This document shows positions 16,401 through 20,665 of a DNA stretch of 20,772 nt, piece after piece. Position numbers and translations under genes: made by a program. Each line of letters starts with the position of its first letter. Position 1 is the stretch's first letter. The stretch is from positions 1-20,772 of IMG/VR virus record IMGVR_UViG_3300021425_000234; one strand, written 5' to 3'. Under the pieces are notes generated by a model that saw nothing but the letters and a program-made list of their open reading frames with translations, had not been told where the DNA came from and did no database searches. This DNA comes from a virus.

Positions 16401-16968
16401 ATACTCAGGACATGGTGGTACTCAAGTAGGTATTGGAACTAATACTACTGGTATTACATTTAACCCTAGTACTCGAAGCATGATGCCAGCTAATCCATCA
16501 AGCACAAATCCACAGCTAGATGCAACTTTAGATATAGGGTTTTCATCAGTTCGTTGGAAAGACCTCTACCTATCAGGCGGTGTATACCTCGGTGGCACTG
16601 GGTCGGCTAATAAGTTGGACGATTATGAAGAGGGGACTTGGACTCCAACCACTAATGGAACAAACCCAACTGTTCAAAAAGCTACGTATACTAAAATTGG
16701 TAACAGGGTACATATTAGTTTATATTTAACCGACCTTAGTAATTCTACAGGAAGCCAAATACACGGTTTACCTTTTACTCCATCGAGTCAAACGTATGCT
16801 CCTACAAGGTATCACTCAAACAGAACAGATTACTTTAAATATGTACTTAGAGCAGACGCAAATTCTACTAGTTTAGCGTTTTTAGATGAAACAGATGGGG
16901 CTGTAGCCATAACTACGGCAGTGACCAGTTTTGTAGTTGCCCAGTTTACATATCAAACAGACGCATAA
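13447..16968 (+). CDS. Tail fibre protein with T7-type N-terminus and repetitive shaft
   Basis: An 1173-residue receptor-binding fibre, presumably trimeric. Residues 1-125 are the virion-attachment domain of the T7 fibre type (INYTATAGQTVFTVPFEFFD, later RTIQINDYE). Residues 161-370 form about 21 unbroken 10-residue repeats with hydrophobic residues at positions 1, 4 and 8. Residues 366-441 are Ala/Ser/Thr-rich with 7-residue 'SATxxxx' units, like phage fibre coiled-coil repeats. From 505 the chain is beta-rich, with GGTMTGDLSFGD and STSYISDIGSGDLLI. Four modules follow with variations of 'IDSSGNVGIGT-SP' near 715, 769, 839 and 923. A final domain starts about 1057 (DDYEEGTWTPT) and probably forms the receptor-contact tip. 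No C-terminal S74 chaperone-peptidase motif is seen. The start has GAGG 6 bases upstream. The gene has its own leader and a hairpin after the stop. Confidence 0.93.
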   Translation: MTINIANNDPRINYTATAGQTVFTVPFEFFDNTDIKVYIEGTLKTITTHYTVSGGNGSTGSVTLTAGATLNDEVTLVRDVPLERTTDLTSSYNAASLDAQLDRIVAEIADLDDRVSRTIQINDYELASGLLLPALDSRKGKTIQFNTSSGALEVGPTGADLTAIGSVTSEIATLAGISSNITTVAGSNAQVVAVGNAMTSITAINSALTNINTVAGGIANINLVGGSIADVNDVADSLGEISAVQAKLTNIDTVAIASTNIGTVAGSISQVNSVASKIADVTGVNNNISAITTANANATNVNLVANNIDDVNDVGTVITKVTTVADNIASVNTVAPKVTEISTVSANIGNINTVATNMSSITAASSSAADALASKNAAATSATNAANSATASASSATAAAASASSITGAETNAANSATAAATSATAAQTAKTAAETALDEFTDIYLGSKSVAPTVDNDGNALATGSIYWNSGVDQLYIWDGSAWDDAAFTASGAVTSFNTRTGAVTLSSADVTNAAGLLTTGGTMTGDLSFGDNDKAKFGAGSDLQIYHTGSTSYISDIGSGDLLIQGSSLIRLTNTSGANYFQGTDGGQVQLYYGGATKLTTTSTGIAVTGTVTSDDYHVKTGGHIEFDFNGSSTHFTGTNSPHIFAGSGGSGAYLAGTLNLQSRPTLDRDINLITGATPSKTLTAHGNGDISFYEDTGTTAKFFWDASAESLGIGTSSPAEELDISADAPSIQLSSTNASGRNYGLQSQNSGKFAFYDGTAGLNRLVIDSSGQVGIGTTSPNASLEVLKSGGGKIRISETAAKYVEIIGYAEGSANGSTMAFHTNQAGTSTSTERMRIDSSGNVGIGTDSPSRRLHVKDSGSFVATFEGGTNAYTSWTNSTGTAGYIGSANGLGSGGITDLAVRSENNLIFLTNAGSERMRIDSSGNLLVGKSSANATDVGIVANANGRLYATASGDSSIFNRTSSDGGIVEFRKDGTAVGSIYSGHGGTQVGIGTNTTGITFNPSTRSMMPANPSSTNPQLDATLDIGFSSVRWKDLYLSGGVYLGGTGSANKLDDYEEGTWTPTTNGTNPTVQKATYTKIGNRVHISLYLTDLSNSTGSQIHGLPFTPSSQTYAPTRYHSNRTDYFKYVLRADANSTSLAFLDETDGAVAITTAVTSFVVAQFTYQTDA
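13927..14556 (+). repeat. Twenty-one in-frame 30-base (10-residue) repeats in tail fibre
   Basis: Residues 161-370 of the fibre can be written as consecutive decapeptides with no insertions, for example INTVAGGIAN, VNDVADSLGE, IDTVAIASTN and INTVATNMSS. Consensus is [IV]xx[VI]AxxIxx. The DNA copies have diverged, so this is an old expansion kept by selection on structure. The shaft could be a non-heptad coiled coil (3-4-3 spacing) or a beta-solenoid. Confidence 0.8.
15950..15980 (+). repeat. 31-base exact direct repeat, copy 1 (tail fibre)
   Basis: Identical over 31 bases to 16202-16232, with the copies 252 bases (84 codons) apart in the same frame. It encodes ERMRIDSSGN. Identity at synonymous positions contrasts with the diverged repeats upstream and suggests recent duplication or gene conversion. 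Confidence 0.85.
16202..16232 (+). repeat. 31-base exact direct repeat, copy 2 (tail fibre)
   Basis: Second copy of the repeat at 15950-15980, in frame, encoding ERMRIDSSGN. Recombination between copies would remove or add exactly 84 residues of the fibre without a frameshift. Confidence 0.85.
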
Positions 16969-17011
16969 CCCACTGCATAGCTTTGGGTTGGACAGGTGGC
17001 AATAACGCCAC
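16967..17011 (+). promoter_or_regulatory. Two small hairpins after the tail fibre stop
   Basis: The first pairs AACCCA (16967-16972, starting inside the stop codon) with TGGGTT (16984-16989) across an 11-base loop. The second pairs GTGGC (16996-17000) with GCCAC (17007-17011) around AATAAC. Neither is followed by a T-run, so they are poor intrinsic terminators. They may protect the mRNA end or set apart translation of the next gene. Confidence 0.4.
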
Positions 17012-17020
17012 GATAAAACA

Positions 17021-17027
17021 AAGGAGG
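17021..17027 (+). promoter_or_regulatory. Ribosome binding site AAGGAGG
   Basis: A perfect AAGGAGG lies 5 bases before the ATG at 17033. It fixes the start and implies strong translation of this small protein. Confidence 0.85.
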
Positions 17028-17032
17028 CCAAT

Positions 17033-17311
17033 ATGGCACTAACAGAAACACAAGTAGAAGATAAGATTGAAGTCGTTGGAGATCACAAGCATGTGCAAGT
17101 TCGTACAGCTACAGTGATAGCTAGAGATGGCACAGAGATCAGTAGATCATTCCATCGTCACGTCTTATCTTGCTCAACTAAATCAGATGACACATGGGCA
17201 GACACGGACATCTCAGGTGAAAGCACAGAAGTACAAGCAATATGCAATGCCGTTTGGACAGACGCAGTGAAGACTGCATACCAGACAGCTATGGATGCAC
17301 AAGAAATATAA
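17033..17311 (+). CDS. Small conserved phage protein of unknown function
   Basis: A 92-residue soluble protein with no signal peptide or membrane span. The central VQVRTATVIARDGTEISRSF reads as a pair of beta strands. It is followed by the HRHVLSC segment, an acidic turn (DTWADTDISGE), and a C-terminal helix EVQAICNAVWTDAVKTAYQT. Proteins with this 'RDG-EISR-FHRHVL ... EVQAICNAVWTD' layout are familiar to me as uncharacterised small proteins in marine phages, often near tail fibre genes; that is recollection, not a search. Very strong ribosome binding site and a position directly after the fibre suggest a virion accessory or fibre-associated role, but nothing in the sequence proves it. Two cysteines and two adjacent histidines are present without an obvious metal motif. 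Confidence 0.75.
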   Translation: MALTETQVEDKIEVVGDHKHVQVRTATVIARDGTEISRSFHRHVLSCSTKSDDTWADTDISGESTEVQAICNAVWTDAVKTAYQTAMDAQEI

Positions 17312-17318
17312 AAGGAGG
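17312..17318 (+). promoter_or_regulatory. Ribosome binding site AAGGAGG
   Basis: A second perfect AAGGAGG lies 5 bases before the ATG at 17324. It is identical to the site of the preceding gene, so the two small proteins are probably made in similar, high amounts. Confidence 0.85.
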
Positions 17319-17323
17319 CTGTT

Positions 17324-17626
17324 ATGCCAAACACACACACATGGTCTATCGCTAACCTAGAGCGAAACACATCTGATGATTCAGTAACAATAGCACACTG
17401 GCGTTGCGAAAGCACAGATGGAACAAACACTGCATCAGCATACGGAACAACATCCCATACAGGCGTACCATCAGACGATGACTACATTCCTTACGCTGAT
17501 CTAACAGAGGCAAATGTATTATCTTGGGTACACGAACAAGTAGTCAAAGCTGATACAGAAGCGGCTAACGATGCTAAGATAGCTGAACTTGCAAACCCAA
17601 CATCCTCATCTGGGATGCCTTGGTAA
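17324..17626 (+). CDS. Small conserved phage protein of unknown function
   Basis: A 100-residue soluble protein beginning PNTHTWSIANLERNTSDDSV, then IAHWRCESTDG, an acidic PSDDDYIPYADLTEANVLSWV segment, a helix and a short tail ending SSGMPW. The pattern 'W-i--LeR----G-V---HWR----DG ... PY--LTE--vl-Wv' looks like a recurrent small family in tailed phages of marine bacteria, of unknown function. The N-terminal half is probably a small beta sheet and the C-terminal half helical; the Pro-Trp end is typical of the family as I recall it. It shares the strong ribosome binding site and spacing of the previous gene, with a gap of only 12 bases, so the pair likely works together. No export signal. A fibre- or tail-associated role is a guess based on position. 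Confidence 0.75.
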   Translation: MPNTHTWSIANLERNTSDDSVTIAHWRCESTDGTNTASAYGTTSHTGVPSDDDYIPYADLTEANVLSWVHEQVVKADTEAANDAKIAELANPTSSSGMPW

Positions 17627-17630
17627 TTTT

Positions 17631-17652
17631 AACTTAACTATAGGAGATCAAA
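17631..17652 (+). promoter_or_regulatory. Short leader with CTATAGGAGA before small helical protein
   Basis: AACTTAACTATAGGA (17631-17645) lies directly ahead of the ATG at 17653. CTATAGGAGA resembles the initiation end of a T7 promoter, but the upstream recognition part does not match. TAGGAGA also serves as the ribosome binding site, which alone may explain the resemblance. Confidence 0.2.
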
Positions 17653-17865
17653 ATGGCTGAAGATAAAAAGGTTATTACGATTGATGATAAAGACTACACT
17701 GAAGACCAACTCACTGACACGCAGAAAACTATTATTAACCATATCAATTCTCTGCAGCAAAAGATTGGATCGGCAGAATTTAATTTAGATCAACTCAAGG
17801 TAGGCAAAGAAGCTTTTGTCAAAATGCTTGGAGATTCTTTAAAGGAAAAAGAAACAGATGAATAA
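17653..17865 (+). CDS. Small acidic helical protein, DUF6447-like
   Basis: A 70-residue protein. KVITIDDKDYTEDQLTDTQK, followed by one long amphipathic helix (IINHINSLQQKIGSAEFNLDQLKVGKEAFVKML), resembles a widespread small phage family of the DUF6447 kind ('v-idGk-Y--d-Ls-e-k--l--l---d--i--l--el--l--ar--y---L'). The function is unknown. The helix has heptad-like hydrophobic spacing and could self-associate as a coiled coil. It is charged throughout and has no export signal. The ATG at 17653 has TAGGAGA upstream. The gene ends inside the start of the holin-like gene (8-base overlap), so it is probably co-translated with the lysis protein. Gene reality is likely; family assignment is from memory. 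Confidence 0.68.
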   Translation: MAEDKKVITIDDKDYTEDQLTDTQKTIINHINSLQQKIGSAEFNLDQLKVGKEAFVKMLGDSLKEKETDE

Positions 17866-18049
17866 AAGAACTATATCTTCTGCGCATGACAGGCTTGACG
17901 AGTTAGAAAAGCAAGTGGTTGCAATTAAAACAGAAGTTAAGATACAATTTAAAGATCTATTTGGTCGAGTTAAACGTATGGAAAGCATTATGATTGCAGC
18001 AACAGGCGCGATATTAACCCTACTCGTTGCGGTACTAATGAAAATGTAA
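17858..18049 (+). CDS. Holin-like protein, XhlA-type, single membrane span
   Basis: A 63-residue protein. Residues 1-43 form a charged coiled-coil helix (RLDELEKQVVAIKTEVKIQF and DLFGRVKRME). Residues 44-60 form one hydrophobic span (SIMIAATGAILTLLVAVLM), with just Lys-Met after it. This is the layout of XhlA/hemolysin-type small phage proteins, which work with or act as holins to permeabilise the inner membrane at lysis. T7 keeps its holin at the matching position after the fibre gene. The N-terminus should be cytoplasmic, by the positive residues next to the span. AAGG lies 14 bases before the ATG, and the start overlaps the upstream stop. No endolysin gene lies next to it in the window. 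A structural or superinfection-exclusion role is an alternative. Confidence 0.7.
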   Translation: MNKRTISSAHDRLDELEKQVVAIKTEVKIQFKDLFGRVKRMESIMIAATGAILTLLVAVLMKM

Positions 18050-18050
18050 C

Positions 18051-18605
18051 ATGTTACGAACAATATTAATTGGTTTGTTTATCTTAATCGGCAGCAGTCT
18101 TGCTGCTGATGACACAATCTACACTGACACTAACAGTACAATAACCTCTGATGGTTCGATGGATACTACTATCAATAGTCCACCACCTTCTGCTATTTCT
18201 CCACAGATCAGTGCAAGTAACTCTGACTTATGTACTGTCGGTGTTGCTGGTGCAGTGCAAACACAGATACTTGGTATCTCTGCTGGTCGTACTGTTAGAG
18301 ATATGAATTGCGAAAAATTAAAGAACGCCAAAACCATGTACGATATGGGTATGAAAGTTGCAGCCGTATCAGTCATGTGCCAAGACGAAAGAGTGTTTGA
18401 AGCCATGCTTAATGCAGGGACACCATGCCCCAAGGATGGGTTGGTAGGCGATAAAGCTAGGCTAGCATGGGAAATGGAAGCAGTTAAAGAAGAGATCGAG
18501 CGTGATCAGAACAATGTAATCAAGAGAGTCTTTGATAAAAATGGTGAAACGAAAATTGGTTTGGGTGTTATCTTTAGCACTCTTGCCTTCTTACTTGCAC
18601 TCTGA
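18051..18605 (+). CDS. Exported cysteine-containing protein with C-terminal membrane anchor
   Basis: A 184-residue protein. Residues 1-19 are a signal peptide (MLRTILIGLFILIGSSLA, likely cut before AD). A Thr/Ser/Asp-rich linker leads to INSPPPSAISP and a domain with cysteines at 61 (DLCTVGVAGAV), 87 (DMNCEKL), 110 (SVMCQDE) and 126 (GTPCPKDG), an even number that suits disulfides in the periplasm. A charged helix precedes a short C-terminal hydrophobic span, residues about 169-184 (LGVIFSTLAFLLAL). The domain around C61 and C87 resembles that of the protein at 20273, so the two look like paralogues. There is no lipobox. The ATG is one base after the holin-like stop, and a good ribosome binding site is lacking, so translation is probably coupled. 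No function recognised; the first member of the exported cassette. Confidence 0.75.
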   Translation: MLRTILIGLFILIGSSLAADDTIYTDTNSTITSDGSMDTTINSPPPSAISPQISASNSDLCTVGVAGAVQTQILGISAGRTVRDMNCEKLKNAKTMYDMGMKVAAVSVMCQDERVFEAMLNAGTPCPKDGLVGDKARLAWEMEAVKEEIERDQNNVIKRVFDKNGETKIGLGVIFSTLAFLLAL

Positions 18606-19404
18606 TCCCTATAGTTATGGGGCTACAGGTAACGCAGCATCTAGCTCACTAAGCTGGAGCATGACAGGTGTGCTACCTGATGCATCTGGCATAGATATAA
18701 ATGGTTTGATCTATAGATACACCACAGTAAAGAACACTGAAGATGATATGTTAGTACACGTTGGCAATAAGAACGCAGATGGCAGCGGTTATATATTTAG
18801 AGAGACAGATGATTGGTCTGGTGTGCCAAGTAATACAATCGTTAAGTCTTTTAATCTTAGCAATATACCAGCAACAAGCTGGGGTACAGGATCTATTGAG
18901 GTAGAGGGAGAAGGCAGCGTTAAAGATGCTGTTGTTATTTACAACTACAGAATAGATAGATGCTTTGACCCACAGTCTGACCCTACTTGTGCTGGATATG
19001 TAAAGCCTATGCCTGTATTACCAGAGGTAGTGGTTTATGATGCACTAGAGGATGATGCTGTTGTTGAAACATTAGAAGCTGACGAGTTTCAATATGATGA
19101 AGATGGTAATCTAATTCTTAGTGAAGAAGAGGAAGAAGAAGAAACTAGAATTGAGATGGGGTTAACTGCATCTGCCAATGCGCTGACTCTATTCAAGACA
19201 CAAGGACAAGATGATATTATCATGGCTATTAATCAACAGACTAATCTAGCTATGTACTACAATGCATCTATCAATGGTGGTGTTTATGCTGATGCTGCTG
19301 GTCTTGCTGATTCAGAAATACTTGATAACAAGAAAGCCTTGCGTAATAACTTAGCACAACAAATACTGCACGAACAAATGGTTGATATGCAGTACAACAA
19401 ATGA
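18541..19404 (+). CDS. Secreted protein of 287 residues with acidic C-terminal region, unknown function
   Basis: The ATG at 18541 gives a classic signal peptide (VKRKLVWVLSLALLPSYLHS, then DP); an upstream TTG at 18532 would add three residues. The mature protein has a Gly/Ser-rich start, then a beta-rich domain (about 38-140) with VGNKNADGSGYIFRETDDWS, IPATSWGTGSIEVEGEGSV and VIYNYRIDRCFDPQSDPTC. C141 and C150 probably form a disulfide loop. A Pro-rich stretch follows, then a very acidic region with an uninterrupted Glu run near residues 195-201 (GAA-rich DNA), and a helical C-terminus ending MVDMQYNK. The 'SW--GSIE--GEGSV-D--v-Y-YR-D-C-DP' pattern looks familiar from marine phage hypothetical proteins. 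The first 65 bases overlap the membrane anchor of the preceding gene in another frame. It could be an envelope or virion surface protein. Confidence 0.75.
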   Translation: MVKRKLVWVLSLALLPSYLHSDPYSYGATGNAASSSLSWSMTGVLPDASGIDINGLIYRYTTVKNTEDDMLVHVGNKNADGSGYIFRETDDWSGVPSNTIVKSFNLSNIPATSWGTGSIEVEGEGSVKDAVVIYNYRIDRCFDPQSDPTCAGYVKPMPVLPEVVVYDALEDDAVVETLEADEFQYDEDGNLILSEEEEEEETRIEMGLTASANALTLFKTQGQDDIIMAINQQTNLAMYYNASINGGVYADAAGLADSEILDNKKALRNNLAQQILHEQMVDMQYNK

Positions 19405-19411
19405 GGTTAAT
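19403..19411 (+). promoter_or_regulatory. Ribosome binding site deciding the pilin-like start
   Basis: GAGG at 19403-19406 overlaps the TGA of the preceding gene and lies 5 bases before the ATG at 19412. This supports ATG 19412, which gives a clean signal peptide, over any earlier in-frame codon. Confidence 0.7.
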
Positions 19412-19900
19412 ATGAAATATTCTTTGGCAATACTTTCACTCTGTGCATTACCAGCATACGCTGATGTAAATATAACAGGTAATGTGGAAGCTAAATGTGT
19501 AATACAAACAACTAAGAATGGTGTGTATGGCAATCCAACAGCTAGTAAATTAAGCACTACCCCTGCTGATGGTGGTGTCTTACCTGTTATTAGGTTTGAT
19601 GTAGCTCTTGCTAATTACTACACAGCAAACATAACACATCCAACATCATTCAGTTCTTCACCAGCACTATCTGATACAGTCACATGGACAGGCAGCACTA
19701 GTGTAACGCAAACAAGTGACGCTGGTATGTCAGGCTATGATGCAGCCAAGATTGTATACGATAATACTACTGTGTTTGATCTAACAGTTGCTGGGTCTAC
19801 ATGGTTTTCTACATCTAGTACCGCTAACTATGCTGCATCTAAACCATTTGTGGGTGGGGTATATACAGCAGTTGTTCAGGCTAGTTGTGTTGCAAAATAA
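19412..19900 (+). CDS. Exported pilin-like / fimbrial-subunit-like protein
   Basis: A 162-residue protein. Residues 1-17 are a signal peptide (MKYSLAILSLCALPAYA, then DV). The mature chain is beta-rich and full of Ser and Thr. Its first strand holds Cys29 (GNVEAKCVIQT) and its last strand Cys159 (GGVYTAVVQASCVAK), placed so that a disulfide could join the two ends. Between them are GVYGNP, DGGVLPVIRFDVALANYY, SFSSSPALSDTVTW and TTVFDLTVAGSTWF. The size, signal peptide, 'G-Y-A-V-A-C' last strand and Thr/Ser content recall secreted Ig-like subunits such as fimbrial pilins and spore-coat-U-like proteins, but no family-defining motif is certain. The next gene encodes a chaperone-like exported protein, which strengthens the idea. 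A virion decoration role cannot be excluded. Confidence 0.75.
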   Translation: MKYSLAILSLCALPAYADVNITGNVEAKCVIQTTKNGVYGNPTASKLSTTPADGGVLPVIRFDVALANYYTANITHPTSFSSSPALSDTVTWTGSTSVTQTSDAGMSGYDAAKIVYDNTTVFDLTVAGSTWFSTSSTANYAASKPFVGGVYTAVVQASCVAK

Positions 19901-20276
19901 GCTGATAATATTTTTTTTGCTATGGGCATTTTCATCCCATGCACATGAGATGACACCAGCTTATCCTATTGTTAAACCATCTCACGTTACTGGTGTGGTC
20001 AAAGTTAACTTGTCTTTGTTTAATTCAAGAGAAGAGATTAAGTATTATCAGATAGATGTATTTGATTTGAACTGGAAGAACATCCCTTTCTCTGCAACGT
20101 ACAGAATAATTAAGGTAGATTACCAATCTCGTAAGAACTTTAGTGTATACATACGAGAATTAGATATGGATGAAGCTGTATATATATGCACCACCTCAAA
20201 GATTAAGAAGCAACTCGAATCAAAAACCTTAGTTTCTTCTAGGATTTGTTCTCGACTTGATGGTATGCCAGCATGA
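19890..20276 (+). CDS. Exported beta-rich protein, possible periplasmic chaperone-like
   Basis: The best start is TTG at 19890 (or GTG at 19887), because it gives a good signal peptide (QNKLIIFFLLWAFSSHA, then HEM) and 128 residues; the first ATG would lie after the cleavage site. The mature protein reads as a single beta sandwich: VVKVNLSLFNSREEIKYYQIDV, then NWKNIPFSATYRIIKVDY, FSVYIRELDMDEAVYICTTS, with cysteines 100 and 120 that could pair. The 'N-----YY-I-vfD--W--Ip----rii-v------f-vyIR' order is like the N-terminal domain of periplasmic pilus chaperones, but it is shorter and has no second domain, so this is an analogy, not a family match. It overlaps the pilin-like gene by 11 bases and shares ATGA with the next gene. 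Confidence 0.68.
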   Translation: MQNKLIIFFLLWAFSSHAHEMTPAYPIVKPSHVTGVVKVNLSLFNSREEIKYYQIDVFDLNWKNIPFSATYRIIKVDYQSRKNFSVYIRELDMDEAVYICTTSKIKKQLESKTLVSSRICSRLDGMPA

Positions 20277-20665
20277 GATTAGCTGCGTTCTTATGCATAC
20301 TGTCTAGCTCTGCGTTTGCTGAGAGTAGTTCTCTTGCATTAACATTGCCTAGTCCACCTATGAATTATCAATCGGATAGTTTCTCTGCAAATAATATGCG
20401 CTGCAGCAATGCGGTAGGTGGTGGCGTTAACCTTGAGTATGGTATTACAGGTGTGCTGTCTGGTTTAAATACAATGAATAGAGGAAAGGATATAGGTGTC
20501 TATGCTCGTATAGTAATACCGCTAGACAAACCTAAGTCTCGTATTAATTGTGATGACCTATACCAAGTGGAGTTAGCGCAGCGTAGGTTAGAGATACAAA
20601 AGCTGCGCGATGAACTGGAGGCGCTAAAGAATTTATCTAATGATAGTATGGACTTTGAGAACTGA
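20273..20665 (+). CDS. Exported cysteine-domain protein with C-terminal coiled coil
   Basis: A 130-residue protein. Signal peptide at residues 1-16 (MRLAAFLCILSSSAFA, then ES). The mature N-terminus, LTLPSPPMNYQSDSFSANNM, runs into Cys44 (MRCSNAVGGGVNLEYGITG). Short strands (DIGVYARIVIPL) and Cys93 (RINCDDL) follow. A charged coiled coil at about 95-122 (VELAQRRLEIQKLRDELEAL) ends the protein. The order SPP, SA, C-[ST]-x-x-V, NC-[DE]-x-L then helix is the same as in the protein at 18051, which suggests duplication of a common domain within the cassette; here the membrane anchor is replaced by the coiled coil. The Cys at 8 lies inside the signal peptide and is not a lipobox. Start and stop overlap both neighbours (ATGA at 20273, TGATG at 20663-20667). 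Function unknown. Confidence 0.75.
   Translation: MRLAAFLCILSSSAFAESSSLALTLPSPPMNYQSDSFSANNMRCSNAVGGGVNLEYGITGVLSGLNTMNRGKDIGVYARIVIPLDKPKSRINCDDLYQVELAQRRLEIQKLRDELEALKNLSNDSMDFEN

Noticed and set aside
17638-17647. CTATAGGAGA resembling the start-site end of a T7 promoter
   Set aside because: The upstream recognition half of a T7-class promoter does not match, and the bases coincide with a normal ribosome binding site; kept only as a weak leader motif.
18051-18605. Unimolecular spanin
   Set aside because: It has a signal peptide and C-terminal membrane span as such spanins do, but no lipobox cysteine after the signal peptide and a compact four-cysteine domain instead.
20273-20326. Lipoprotein signal with Cys at residue 8
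   Set aside because: The Cys lies inside the hydrophobic core of the signal peptide, too close to the N-terminus; the better cleavage site is after Ala16.
18051-20665. Curli-type secretion cassette (CsgG/CsgE/CsgF)
   Set aside because: The exported proteins were compared from memory with CsgF and CsgG patterns; none shows the CsgG lipoprotein pore or the CsgF sequence pattern.
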